From Flavobacterium humidisoli (GTDB taxonomy: Bacteria > Bacteroidota > Bacteroidia > Flavobacteriales > Flavobacteriaceae): a stretch of DNA of 64,000 nt. Shown here one piece after another: positions 26,960 through 35,579 of the stretch. The stretch covers positions 3,224,001-3,288,000 of the forward strand of contig NZ_CP096829.1 in assembly GCF_023272795.1 (NCBI RefSeq), written 5' to 3'. The notes under the pieces are model-generated. The model did no database searches, was not told the origin of the DNA, and saw nothing but the letters and a program-made list of their open reading frames with translations. Position 1 is the stretch's first letter; every line of letters starts with the position of its first letter. A program made the translations under genes and the position numbers.

Positions 26960-28330
26960 ATGTCAAGTAAAGAAGCATATAAAGGAGATCTGGATACAGC
27001 AGTATTAGAACCTAAAGCAGTAAAAGGAATTTCAATTGAAAAAAATGTTGAAAAACTAGCTAAATACGGTGGTTTCGATTTGCTGGAAATGGCAATTGAA
27101 GGAGTTCAAAACCTTAATCCAGAGAGAAAAGCAAGAAGAAAAATCTTTTTAGGAGAAGTAAATAAAGCTAAAGAAAGAGAAACACTTTTAAAAACTTTGG
27201 AGCTTTGGTCTTCTGTTTTAAGCAATAATGAAGCTTTGACTGACATGGTGGCTCAAAGTGAGGACAAGTGTAAAGAATCTGAAGCTTTGCTTCAAAAAAA
27301 CCTTGCAAAAGCTGTTGAAGATACAAGAGAGATTGAAGCAGCTTACAGAACATTGGCTTTATTCTTTAAAAATACAGAAACAGATAAAGTAAAAAATGTG
27401 ACGATTGTAAATGCAGAACTGGATCAATTAAAAGATCTTGACAATACACGTTTTATTGATGCAATTCACTCAGAGTTGGTAGATAATTACGATCGTTTGG
27501 ATCTTAAAAATAACTACGGAATTTTGGTAATTCCTGGATATTTAGGTTCTAATAAAGTAATTGAAAAATGGGCAAAAATTGCGCATGAAAATAAAGTAAT
27601 GTTAGTTACAGATTTCGAACACCTTGACGAACCGGATGATGTAATGGAAATGTTTGACGCCGCTTCTTTAACAGGAGGAGATGTTTACCGTTCTAACGTA
27701 ATCATGACTTGTAACTGGCTGGTTGGACGTGGTAGATTTGATCAAATTGGAGAAAGCGAAGATTTACACGTGGCGCCTTCTGCAGCATTGGCAGGAAAAA
27801 TATACAAAACATTAATGTCTCAAGTTACTGCAGGTAAGAAATTTGGTGGAATTAATGAAGTAGATGGAGTAAAATTTGATCTTAAGAAAAGCGAAATCGC
27901 AAATCTTGAAAACTTAGGTTTGGTTCCAATGGTAAACGAGTATGGAAAAGTAATGGCTTTCTCTGCTAAAACATTATTCAGTGGCGATAACTTAGGTTTA
28001 CAAACTTATTCTGTAGTTCGTGTTTTTGATTATGTGACAAAAGTATTAATGGATTTCCTTAATCGTCGTGCTTTCGAAAACTTTACAGCAAAAACACGTA
28101 AAGAAATTATGAATCAGATTGTTGCTTTCCTTGACGGAATCACAGGTCCGGATAAATTAATTGAGAATTTTGAAATCCGCAGATTCGAGCAAGATCCAAT
28201 TCAAAAAGACAGAATTTATATGGATATCCACATGAAACCATATTTTCCTGCTAAAAACTTCCTTATTAAAATGGATGGGCACAAAGGAGATGACGGAACA
28301 GAATGGGATACAGATTACGAGCAAAAATAA
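26960..28330 (+). CDS. tssC: T6SS sheath large subunit TssC (VipB-like)
   Basis: 456 residues, near the usual family length. It begins with a helical N-terminal arm that in other systems is the ClpV contact. NNYGILVIPGYLGS, MTCNWLVGRGRF, LMSQVTAGKKFGG and a conserved YFPAKNFLIKMDG end are family-typical. It forms the sheath with TssB in the cytoplasm. A strong terminator follows, so tssK-O-B-C may end there. Confidence 0.9.
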   Translation: MSSKEAYKGDLDTAVLEPKAVKGISIEKNVEKLAKYGGFDLLEMAIEGVQNLNPERKARRKIFLGEVNKAKERETLLKTLELWSSVLSNNEALTDMVAQSEDKCKESEALLQKNLAKAVEDTREIEAAYRTLALFFKNTETDKVKNVTIVNAELDQLKDLDNTRFIDAIHSELVDNYDRLDLKNNYGILVIPGYLGSNKVIEKWAKIAHENKVMLVTDFEHLDEPDDVMEMFDAASLTGGDVYRSNVIMTCNWLVGRGRFDQIGESEDLHVAPSAALAGKIYKTLMSQVTAGKKFGGINEVDGVKFDLKKSEIANLENLGLVPMVNEYGKVMAFSAKTLFSGDNLGLQTYSVVRVFDYVTKVLMDFLNRRAFENFTAKTRKEIMNQIVAFLDGITGPDKLIENFEIRRFEQDPIQKDRIYMDIHMKPYFPAKNFLIKMDGHKGDDGTEWDTDYEQK

Positions 28331-28344
28331 TTGTACAGTAAATA

Positions 28345-28379
28345 AAAAAGGAAGCACAATTTTATGTGCTTCCTTTTTC
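28345..28379 (+). terminator. terminator after tssC
   Basis: The stem AAAAAGGAAGCACA / TGTGCTTCCTTTTT has a 6-base loop (28359-28364) and ends in T residues, 14 bases after the tssC stop. It would reduce read-through from the highly expressed sheath genes into the next gene. Confidence 0.85.
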
Positions 28380-28426
28380 AACAAAACATTGATCTTTTGA
28401 ATGATCAAACCAAATAATTCAAATTC

Positions 28427-28954
28427 ATGAACGTACTTAAAATTTTACTTTTAGTCGGTTTGTTTACCCTATCAAGTTCGATTAAAGCACAAAAAGTAAA
28501 ACAAATTGATACTTTAAGTTGCCCTATTACGCAAAACGATTTATTGCTTTCAGGAAAGTTATTTGCAAGTGCGACACCAATTTTGCTTCGTGTTTATAAC
28601 GAAGATTATGAATATGCTGTTTTTCAGTTAGGAAAAAGAAGAGGCAGCATTTATTTATACTTTAAAATTTTTACAGATAATGTCTGTGTGAAACAAGAGC
28701 AGCCGCTGGAACTCTATTTTAAAAATGGAGAAATGTATATTCTTAAAAATACTTTCAAGGTAAATTGTGATGGAACTGCAGCTCTTGAACTTTCACGAAG
28801 AGACATAAAGAAATTAATGTCAAATAGTATCAATACAATAAAATTTTTCACACTTAAAAAGGACTATGAATTTAGTCCCACAGAAGTTGATAACCAAAAT
28901 ATAAGGTTTTATCTGCACTGTTTAAAACTTTATAAAGTAAGAAAGAAAAAATAA
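28427..28954 (+). CDS. secreted protein of unknown function in the T6SS core
   Basis: 175 residues with a signal peptide (LLLVGLFTLSSSIKA-QK) and no lipobox at the cut. The mature part is beta-rich (AVFQLGKRRGSIYLYFKIF, CVKQEQPLELYFKNGEMYIL) with a basic C-terminus and four cysteines. I do not recognise a family. The place between tssC and tssE argues for a periplasmic apparatus part, perhaps one of the Bacteroidota-specific membrane-complex subunits, rather than cargo. Confidence 0.6.
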   Translation: MNVLKILLLVGLFTLSSSIKAQKVKQIDTLSCPITQNDLLLSGKLFASATPILLRVYNEDYEYAVFQLGKRRGSIYLYFKIFTDNVCVKQEQPLELYFKNGEMYILKNTFKVNCDGTAALELSRRDIKKLMSNSINTIKFFTLKKDYEFSPTEVDNQNIRFYLHCLKLYKVRKKK

Positions 28955-29014
28955 ATATTCAGTTGACAGAATTTGACACAGCCTAAATATAATCTCTAAT
29001 AAAAAAATCAAAAT

Positions 29015-29728
29015 ATGCCATTTCCAGAATTGAACCTTTCATTGGGACTTACAGATAACGATGGTTCTGTTTTCTATGCAGGAAGCGGAGAAGGAAAAGT
29101 GATTGTAAAAACAGATTCTGCTTTAAAAAAGTATAGTATCAATATAACAATTTCAGAACAAGAGGTTGGATCAGTTTATTTGAATACACATTTAAAAGAT
29201 GCTGAAATTCCTGCTGAAATTGAGATTCCTGTTTATCAAATGATAGTTACAGATGATAAAACAAACGAAAAAGAAATATATAAAGTTACTCGCGATACTT
29301 TTTTTTATAAACAGCAAACAAAGAAAAAAGGATTATGGAGCTTTTTGGGTTTAAAATTCTTAGCCCCAAATAACTTTCTTTTTGAAAATATCCCTTTTGA
29401 ACCTTTGAAAGAAGAAATGGAAACGTATGATATTTCAAAATATAGAAAATTAAATGGAGATGAACTCACCTATAGTTTTCAAAAAGACGGACAAGCTATT
29501 CAAATTTTTGCTGGAGACATTAATACGCTGAAAGTAGTGAAGGGAGTAAGCTATTTTGTAATTGTTGATGAAAAAAAAGGACAGCGTTTTATAGGAGATA
29601 TACTCTATAGGGAAAAATTTTTGAAGCTGACACCATCAGTAAAACTGCATCTGATTAAACGCAAGCAGGTTTCTAAAGAAATGGAAACAGATAAAAAAGG
29701 TCGTACAGACAGATTAATTTATATTTAA
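29015..29728 (+). CDS. cytoplasmic protein of unknown function in the T6SS core
   Basis: 237 residues, no signal peptide or membrane segment. It begins MPFPELNLSLGLTDNDGSV and contains KKYSINITISEQEVGSVYL, GLWSFLGLKFLAPNNFLFEN and GVSYFVIVDEKKGQRFIGDI. No known family is recognised. It lies between the secreted protein at 28427 and tssE on the same strand, so a baseplate or tube-assembly accessory role is the most likely reading. Confidence 0.6.
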   Translation: MPFPELNLSLGLTDNDGSVFYAGSGEGKVIVKTDSALKKYSINITISEQEVGSVYLNTHLKDAEIPAEIEIPVYQMIVTDDKTNEKEIYKVTRDTFFYKQQTKKKGLWSFLGLKFLAPNNFLFENIPFEPLKEEMETYDISKYRKLNGDELTYSFQKDGQAIQIFAGDINTLKVVKGVSYFVIVDEKKGQRFIGDILYREKFLKLTPSVKLHLIKRKQVSKEMETDKKGRTDRLIYI

Positions 29729-29740
29729 TATGTGCAAAAT

Positions 29741-30172
29741 ATGAAAGGAGCATTTTACAAACTGCCTATAGACTTTAATAGCGTAATGCAAAAAAAGGAG
29801 TTAGAAAAAACTTCAATAGAACATTCTATTGCTCAACAGGTTATTTTATTGGCTACAACTACATTTGGCGAGTGCAAGTTTGATGAAACGTTTGGGTCAA
29901 AAATTTGGGAGATTGATTTTGACTTATTGATGAATGAAAATACGCTCAAAGACATCATTTCAAAAACAATGAAACAATCCCTTCTTTTTCATGAAAAGAG
30001 AATAAAAGTAAAAGAACTTAAGGTAGAATTATCCGAAACTATGTATTTGGTTGATGATGTAAGCAGAGCCAAAAAGAAAGTTGATATTATAATTGAAGCA
30101 ACTATAAAAAGTACTAACAGAGATTTTGATTTTAGGGGATACTTTTTTGTTGGGCCATTATCATATAAGTAG
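29741..30172 (+). CDS. tssE: T6SS baseplate subunit TssE (gp25-like)
   Basis: 143 residues from the ATG at 29741; an in-frame GTG at 29732 would add three. It is of the GPW/gp25 lysozyme-like baseplate family. SIAQQVILLATTTFGECKFDETFGSKIWEIDFD corresponds to the conserved core around the E-F-G/W-x-x-D positions (here FDETFGSKIWEIDF). It starts sheath polymerisation at the baseplate. It precedes the Hcp genes with a 182-base gap that contains no other feature apart from a possible promoter-like AT-rich stretch. Confidence 0.75.
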   Translation: MKGAFYKLPIDFNSVMQKKELEKTSIEHSIAQQVILLATTTFGECKFDETFGSKIWEIDFDLLMNENTLKDIISKTMKQSLLFHEKRIKVKELKVELSETMYLVDDVSRAKKKVDIIIEATIKSTNRDFDFRGYFFVGPLSYK

Positions 30173-30354
30173 TTTTTTTTAATACTATTTTTAGTTCATA
30201 TTGCTTAAAATTCAGTGTTATAGATCTTTAAATAATTGATAATTTGAGACTTATATATTGTAAATAAAATTTTATTAAAATAATTATTATAACAGGATTT
30301 TATTTATATATTTACAGCATAAATAAATAAATTAATAATTAAAAATTTTTCATT

Positions 30355-30741
30355 ATGTCGTTTTTAACATCATTAACAGTAGCAGGAAAAGATTACAAAG
30401 TATTAAACGTAAGTTATGATTTAGCTCAAGAAACAGATGCTTCTGGGCGCCCATCTACAGTAACACGTGGAGGAAGAATCATGATCGAAGTTGAATCAAC
30501 TGGAAGTACTGAATTGTTTGAATGGATGACTAACAATTTCGAAAGAAAAGACGGGTCAGTAAAATTCATCAAACGTGATTCAAATGCTACTTTAAAAGAG
30601 CTAAAGTTTACAGAAGCTTACATGGTTAAGTACAAAGAAAACTTTGATCATAACAGTGAAAATCCATTAACGGAAACTTTTATGATTTCTGCTCGTAAAA
30701 TTTCGATGGGTGGAGGAGAATTTGATAATGCTTGGGTATAA
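30355..30741 (+). CDS. tssD: T6SS tube protein Hcp (TssD), copy 1
   Basis: 128-residue Bacteroidota-type Hcp. It starts SFLTSLTVAGKDYKVLNVSYDLAQETDASGRPS-like with the TRGGRIMIEVESTG strand and ends FDNAWV, as in phylum relatives. Hexamer rings stack to form the inner tube inside the TssB/C sheath. A 182-base leader and a following terminator suggest strong independent expression, as expected for the most abundant component. Confidence 0.88.
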   Translation: MSFLTSLTVAGKDYKVLNVSYDLAQETDASGRPSTVTRGGRIMIEVESTGSTELFEWMTNNFERKDGSVKFIKRDSNATLKELKFTEAYMVKYKENFDHNSENPLTETFMISARKISMGGGEFDNAWV

Positions 30742-30773
30742 TCCTTTGGACTTTATCAAAATCTAATTAAACT

Positions 30774-30808
30774 AAAAGGGAGTCCAATAATTGGACTTCC
30801 TTTTTTTT
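30774..30808 (+). terminator. terminator between the two hcp genes
   Basis: AAAAGGGAGTCCAA pairs with TTGGACTTCCTTTT (one G-T wobble) around a TAA loop and runs into eight T residues. It would let hcp copy 1 be transcribed at a higher level than the genes downstream. Confidence 0.88.
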
Positions 30809-30894
30809 GTTTTTTCTTTCAAAATATCTGGTTTTGTAATGGTAAAACTAGATTTTCAACATTTCCTAAATTTAATCATCTAATAAATCTACCA

Positions 30895-31290
30895 ATGAGT
30901 TTTTTATCTAAATTACATATAGACGGCGAAGAATATAATGTTCTTGAATTTAATATTGGCTTTAAACAAGAAATAGATACAACAAGTAAACCCACCGGTA
31001 ACGCAAAAGGCGGCGTGATCAAAATGATCATAGAAGCAAGCCAGAACAGTCATTTTTTATCCTGGATGCTAAATGGGGATTTAACCAAAGACGGAAAAAT
31101 TGTTTTTTACAGAAGAGATGCTTTAAGCAAAATGAAAGAACTTACGTTTACTAAAGCATTTTGCATTGGCTATGATGAACAATTTACAAGCACTACCGAA
31201 ATACCAATGCGAATTACGATGGAATTAGTAGCAAAAGAATTGACTTTTGGAGACGCTAAATTCTCAAATAACTGGATTGCTTTAGATTAA
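30895..31290 (+). CDS. tssD: T6SS Hcp-like protein (TssD), divergent copy 2
   Basis: 131 residues, clearly the same fold as copy 1: SFLSKLHIDGEEYNVLEFN, AKGGVIKMIIEAS, FDNAW-like end KFSNNWIALD. Sequence identity to copy 1 is modest. It lies 37 bases before vgrG and after a terminator, so it belongs to the vgrG/effector transcription unit. It may be the Hcp that caps the tube below this VgrG or helps load its cargo. Confidence 0.85.
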   Translation: MSFLSKLHIDGEEYNVLEFNIGFKQEIDTTSKPTGNAKGGVIKMIIEASQNSHFLSWMLNGDLTKDGKIVFYRRDALSKMKELTFTKAFCIGYDEQFTSTTEIPMRITMELVAKELTFGDAKFSNNWIALD

Positions 31291-31327
31291 TTGTTTAAAA
31301 TCTCATTAAAAACAAGTACGCATTATT

Positions 31328-33136
31328 ATGGCACATTTTTCAGAACAAGTACATATAACTATAGGAGGTTTTACCCAAAACGTTGTTTATTATGATTTAA
31401 AGCTATCTCAAAAAATGGCCGATCATCATCATTTTTCGTTTGTTTGGCAATACACGGGTAAAGCAGTAATTAATCCGGCAGATCAGGCAAAAGCACTTAG
31501 AACCTATCTTGGTGATGAGGTGATTTTTACCTTTAAAAGTCTTACCGGAATTAGACTAATGAGTAAAGGAATCATTACGGAACTTTCTTCTATTGATCTT
31601 GATGGAAGTCCAGCTGGATTGCACGTTTCTGGTGTAAGCCACAGTATTGTAATTGACGATATGAAAAAGTCAAGAACATTTAAAGATCGTAGCATGGATG
31701 AAATTGTGCTTGGAATTTTTGCTGAAGGACCTGGAGAGTTTTATCAGAGAGATTCTATTAAATCAACCTATCTTAAAGAATTTAGAAACCTCTTGCAATA
31801 TAACGAAACTAGCTTTGAGTTCTTAAAAAGAATTGCTAAGCGTTATGGGCAATGGTTTTATTTTGATGGAATGCGTATGCAGTTTGGACAAACAAAAACT
31901 AGCCAGACCAAGTTGATTAATGGGGCTTCATTGCATAGCTTTAAGATACAAGCAAATATGAGCTCGCATAAGATTTCGCTGAATGGTTATGATTACGAAA
32001 ATGTAGCAACCTTTCGTGATGCTGCCGTTAAGACTTCATCTGGAAGTAAAGATAGTTTTGCTGCTATTGTAGGTTATAATCAGGGAACCGTAGCAAATTC
32101 TGATTTAAATAATGGTGCTTATACTGCAAATGCTACAAATAAGCAAGAACTGGAGGAAATGATAAAACTGCAAACTGCGGGTAGTGATGCCAATAGTGTA
32201 TATTACAGTGGTACATCTTATTTTCCAATTGGTCTTGGACAAGTGTTTACAATAGTAAATCAAACGGTAGTGCATGAATTAATTGCTATTGAAGTTGTAC
32301 ACCATTCTCAAGTTCACGGAAATTATTCTTGTGAATTTAAAGCTATTCCGGCCGATGTATCGGCTCCACATTATACAGATGTTTTTGTATATGCGAAAGC
32401 GGAAACACAGCCTGCACAGGTAAAAGATAATAACGATCCTGAAGGGTTAGGACGTGTGCAAGTAGAGTTTTATGGTGCAAGCGGTACAGCAGTTACAGAT
32501 TGGATAAGAATGGTACAGCCTTATTCTGGTTCTGGAAAAGGATTTTATTTTGTTCCTGAAATTGGAGAGGAAGTTTTAATTGGTTTTGAAGGCAATAATG
32601 TTCAAAATCCTTATGTAATTGGTGCGCAATATAATGGACAAGACTCAAGCGGTTATGCCGATGCGCAGAATAATATAAAAGCAATTCATACCAGAAGCGG
32701 ACACATTATAAAATTTACTGAAGATGAAAGCATTATAATTGCCGATAAAAACGGTAATGAAATAGTAATGGATACTGTTGGTGGTAATATTAGCATTACA
32801 GCAAATAACACAATTGACCTTAATGCACAAAATATCAATTTTAATGCTTCGCAAAATATTAGTGTAAGCGCTGGAATGAATATTACAGAAAGTGCTGGTG
32901 CTGATAAAACTAGTGTTGTAGGTATGATGCTTAATACAACAGTTGGAGGAGACAGCATGTTATCAGTTACAGGAAACTTTATGGAAAGTATTGAAGGTAA
33001 TAAAGAAGTGCATACAGAAAAGGAAATAACTTTCAATAGCCAAATGGGAATGGAGTATTCATCTGGTGGAGAGATACAGAAACATTCACAAAAAGAAATA
33101 AAATTAAATAGCGCAGAAAAATCTAATTTCTTTTAA
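31328..33136 (+). CDS. tssI: T6SS spike protein VgrG (TssI)
   Basis: 602 residues. The gp27-like N-terminal hub is at about 1-340 (SLQKMADHHHFSF-like, YNETSFEFLKRIAKRYGQWFYFDG). The gp5 OB-fold is at about 360-440 (DPEGLGRVQVEFYG, GFYFVPEIGEEVLIGFEG). A beta-helix needle of repeating short strands rich in Asn, Ile and Ala runs about 460-600. The trimer forms the piercing spike. The next gene begins 2 bases after its stop and its first 50 residues continue the same needle-like pattern. Confidence 0.92.
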   Translation: MAHFSEQVHITIGGFTQNVVYYDLKLSQKMADHHHFSFVWQYTGKAVINPADQAKALRTYLGDEVIFTFKSLTGIRLMSKGIITELSSIDLDGSPAGLHVSGVSHSIVIDDMKKSRTFKDRSMDEIVLGIFAEGPGEFYQRDSIKSTYLKEFRNLLQYNETSFEFLKRIAKRYGQWFYFDGMRMQFGQTKTSQTKLINGASLHSFKIQANMSSHKISLNGYDYENVATFRDAAVKTSSGSKDSFAAIVGYNQGTVANSDLNNGAYTANATNKQELEEMIKLQTAGSDANSVYYSGTSYFPIGLGQVFTIVNQTVVHELIAIEVVHHSQVHGNYSCEFKAIPADVSAPHYTDVFVYAKAETQPAQVKDNNDPEGLGRVQVEFYGASGTAVTDWIRMVQPYSGSGKGFYFVPEIGEEVLIGFEGNNVQNPYVIGAQYNGQDSSGYADAQNNIKAIHTRSGHIIKFTEDESIIIADKNGNEIVMDTVGGNISITANNTIDLNAQNINFNASQNISVSAGMNITESAGADKTSVVGMMLNTTVGGDSMLSVTGNFMESIEGNKEVHTEKEITFNSQMGMEYSSGGEIQKHSQKEIKLNSAEKSNFF

Positions 33137-33138
33137 TT

Positions 33139-34584
33139 ATGTCATATAAATCAATAGTAGGTGGGAAATTAGTAGTTAATGCTAAAGGCGATATCAAGTC
33201 TTATGCAAAAGAAAATATCGAAATAAGTTCCAAAAAATCTATTAAAGTAACGGGGGCGGAAAAAGGAGTTAGTACTGGAAAGCCTAAAATGATTGCTATA
33301 TATGTTAATGAAAAATGCTTAGTACATTTTAGGCCGAAAGATAACTGGAATGGAGAGAATTACGGATTTGATTGGGTAAGAACTGGTGATACTAAAATAA
33401 AAGGAGATACTAATTACAAACAAATAATTGGCAAGTATGGAGCTGTATATGCTTCGCAAGGTGGCGTACTTACACAAAGTAACGATGAATTTAGAAAATT
33501 AATGTCTAAATTTAATCCCCATACATTTTTTGTTAAAGACAAAAGTGGTAAGAAGAAAGGAGTAAATTACTGTGTGCCGTGGTTATGCTTATATCCTGAA
33601 AACATCGTAAAGCAAATAAAACAAAAAGACGGAACAGTAAAACCAACAGAAGTTAAATCTGGGTTCAAAAATACTACTGCTACTTTAAAAACTATTCTTG
33701 TAATAGATAAAAAGCCAGAAAAGTTAGAGCTAGATTATGATAATAAATTATTTAAAATAGTTAATCCTGCTTTTCCATTATCTGTCGGTAGACATGAAAT
33801 AGAAATGACTATAACATGTTTAAAAGAATTTAGTACAGATCAACCTATAAAGGTTGTTGCAACCTATAAAGATGCTAAAGGAAAATTAGAAAAATCGCTT
33901 GCGGGTAAATTAAAAGTAATTAGAAATAAAGATAGATATAAAGTAAATGTTCTTTTTGTTAACGTTTGGACTAATATTAATGGTGGTAAAAACCCAAAGA
34001 AAGGAGAAACATTTGATAGAGACAAAGAATTAAAAAAATATTTGAATCAAGGTTTGGTAAATCCATCATTTGAAAAAGTAATTTTGGATTTAAGTATTGA
34101 TATTGATCCAATTACTAAAAAAAGAACAGATAGGAAAACCAATTTTAATAATATTTCCCATGCTGTAGGAGGAACTAGGCCTAATATACCAAAAGGTTCA
34201 ATTGATGATATTTATAAATTTTTAAATACTGAATTATACAAAAGTTACAGTTATAAAAAGTATCAAAATCATTTTAAAATTTATTTTATAAATGAGGATG
34301 CTAATGGATTGTATGGTATAGGCAGATCAATAAATAAAACGGATGATTTAAGAACAATTTTGGTTTATAGCATAGGCTTTAAAGACAGTACAGTTGCACA
34401 TGAAACATTGCACTCTATGGGATTATATCATTCTTTTGATAACAATAGCGAATTTACATTTGAATTTTGTAAAACAGATAATATAATGGATTATTCAGAT
34501 GCTTATTCGCCTCCAATACCTGTAATAAGCTTATATCATTGGCAATGGAGTAAATTATGGGATAGAGCAACCAAAGAGATTTAA
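33139..34584 (+). CDS. T6SS effector: needle-like N-terminus plus metzincin zinc metalloprotease domain
   Basis: 481 residues, no signal peptide. Residues 1-45 (GGKLVVNAKGDIKSYAKENI, IEISSKKSI) resemble the VgrG beta-helix and may dock on the spike. Residues 50-260 look like beta-rich linker domains. The C-terminal domain has HETLHSMGLYH at 421-431, the metzincin HExxHxxGxxH zinc site, and a Met-turn NIMDYS with Met450. Both signatures together make a metzincin fold likely. It is translated right after vgrG and followed 1 base later by a lipoprotein immunity candidate. A decayed copy of its 3' end lies at 35580. Confidence 0.82.
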   Translation: MSYKSIVGGKLVVNAKGDIKSYAKENIEISSKKSIKVTGAEKGVSTGKPKMIAIYVNEKCLVHFRPKDNWNGENYGFDWVRTGDTKIKGDTNYKQIIGKYGAVYASQGGVLTQSNDEFRKLMSKFNPHTFFVKDKSGKKKGVNYCVPWLCLYPENIVKQIKQKDGTVKPTEVKSGFKNTTATLKTILVIDKKPEKLELDYDNKLFKIVNPAFPLSVGRHEIEMTITCLKEFSTDQPIKVVATYKDAKGKLEKSLAGKLKVIRNKDRYKVNVLFVNVWTNINGGKNPKKGETFDRDKELKKYLNQGLVNPSFEKVILDLSIDIDPITKKRTDRKTNFNNISHAVGGTRPNIPKGSIDDIYKFLNTELYKSYSYKKYQNHFKIYFINEDANGLYGIGRSINKTDDLRTILVYSIGFKDSTVAHETLHSMGLYHSFDNNSEFTFEFCKTDNIMDYSDAYSPPIPVISLYHWQWSKLWDRATKEI

Positions 34585-34585
34585 A

Positions 34586-35272
34586 ATGAGAAAAATATTA
34601 GCAATAAGTTTAATTTGTGTAATTTTTAGTTGTAAGCCACAAGATAAAAAACAAACAGAAATTGAAAAAATAAAGCATTATAAAATGGAAAGAAATGAAA
34701 GATATAATGAATTAGTCACGAAAGATTTTGAAACGTTTGATATTAAACGGTTTGATCAAAATAAGAATGAAAATGAAGACTATGTTTATACACTGCCAAA
34801 TGGTTCAAGGGTTAGAGAGTTTGGATATAAAGAAAGAGGCTATTTTAGTCAAATATTTCCAAAAAAATCTGTGTTTACTATCAGCAAGGGATTTTATCCA
34901 AATTCTAATATAAAAGATAAAGGACCTTCATTTAAGGATAATTGTGAAATTGGTATTTGGTATGAGTTTGATGAAAAAGGAAAATTAATAAAGGAAATTG
35001 ATCTTGATAAACCTTTCAAAATTGCAATTAATGACATTATTGAATTTTTAAAAAAAAATGAAGCAGATTTATTTTCAAATTTTACTTCAATAAAGAGATC
35101 TTATGATGAGAAAACAAAACAGGCCACTTGGAGTTTAGTTTATCGAGGAAAATATAAAGATAACTCAGGAATGTTTGTTATTGATATAGATGATTCATCA
35201 GCAGAAGTGGTAAAAGTGATAAAAATATTAGGTAAGGAAGGAGAGAAAGAAATTATTTTTTATCAAAAATAA
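34586..35272 (+). CDS. lipoprotein, candidate immunity protein for the metzincin effector (copy 1)
   Basis: 228 residues with lipobox VIFSC at residues 12-16. The mature part includes YFSQIFPKKSVFTISKGFY, GIWYEFDEKG, DKPFKIAINDIIEFLKKN and a beta-rich C-terminus ending GEKEIIF. The second copy at 35737 is alike over its full length. It starts one base after the effector stop, so the pair is translationally coupled. A periplasm-facing lipoprotein fits protection from a protease delivered to the periplasm. The function is inferred from position. Confidence 0.72.
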   Translation: MRKILAISLICVIFSCKPQDKKQTEIEKIKHYKMERNERYNELVTKDFETFDIKRFDQNKNENEDYVYTLPNGSRVREFGYKERGYFSQIFPKKSVFTISKGFYPNSNIKDKGPSFKDNCEIGIWYEFDEKGKLIKEIDLDKPFKIAINDIIEFLKKNEADLFSNFTSIKRSYDEKTKQATWSLVYRGKYKDNSGMFVIDIDDSSAEVVKVIKILGKEGEKEIIFYQK

Positions 35273-35379
35273 TTTCTTTAATTGTTCGTCTGGAATTTAT
35301 CTAGAAATCAATTACTTTATGTTCTTCTCGATAAATACTTCTATATTAAAAGTCATACGAAAACGACAATTAGGATGAA

Positions 35380-35439
35380 ATGAAAAACATAATTTTATCG
35401 TACTTTTTTGTTATGCGATGTGTAGCATCTCGTTCGTGA
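35380..35439 (+). pseudogene. truncated 5' end of an immunity lipoprotein gene (remnant A)
   Basis: An ATG opens 19 codons ending in TGA. The DNA of the first ~45 bases aligns with the start of the intact immunity gene at 35737 (MKN-IL-Y-FF pattern, then ATGTGTAGC versus ATATGTAGC). Similarity stops exactly where the REP-like element begins, so the element replaced the rest of the gene. Confidence 0.65.
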
Positions 35440-35494
35440 TATTTATCAAGAATAACTAAAATTGGGTGCACGAGCGAGATACTCGCGCGAGCAG
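35422..35494. repeat. REP-like palindromic element, copy A
   Basis: GCATCTCGTTCGTG on the left and CACGAGCGAGATAC on the right form a stem around about 32 bases, followed by a second short palindrome, CTCGCGCGAG. Copy B at 36573-36645 differs at a few bases, several of which preserve pairing. In both copies, a decayed gene 5' end lies on the left and a gene 3' fragment on the right. Confidence 0.8.
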
Positions 35495-35575
35495 AATAAT
35501 GCTTCAGGACATTTTACTTTATGGGATGGTAAACACTTAATATATCCTGGAGGGGCAGATCATGACGATCCATAA
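35495..35575 (+). pseudogene. 3' fragment of a Tae4-like amidase effector gene
   Basis: An open frame enters directly from the REP-like element and ends in TAA at 35573-35575. It encodes ASGHFTLWDGKHLIY and an Asp-rich end. The SGHxTLWDG block is the C-terminal catalytic-His region of T6SS amidase effector 4 (Tae4) proteins, which cut peptidoglycan peptide bonds. No start or upstream part is present, so it is a non-functional remnant. The assignment rests on a short motif. Confidence 0.6.
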
Positions 35576-35579
35576 TGTT

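Larger units (their letters stand above)
35273..35508. repeat. direct repeat downstream of immunity copy 1 (unit A)
   Basis: The region from the 3' end of the immunity gene through the REP-like element is about 90% alike to 36424-36655. It contains the sequence ATTGTTCGTCTGG, a truncated lipoprotein start at 35380 and the palindromic element at 35422-35494. The rest of the 464-base gene-free stretch up to 35736 holds two effector remnants described separately. No active gene is seen in it. Confidence 0.85.

Noticed and set aside
32686-33036. Minus-strand open frame of 116 codons inside vgrG
   Set aside because: It is the antisense of the repetitive needle-coding part; its hydrophobic composition is what such antisense reading gives, and no start context or neighbour supports it.
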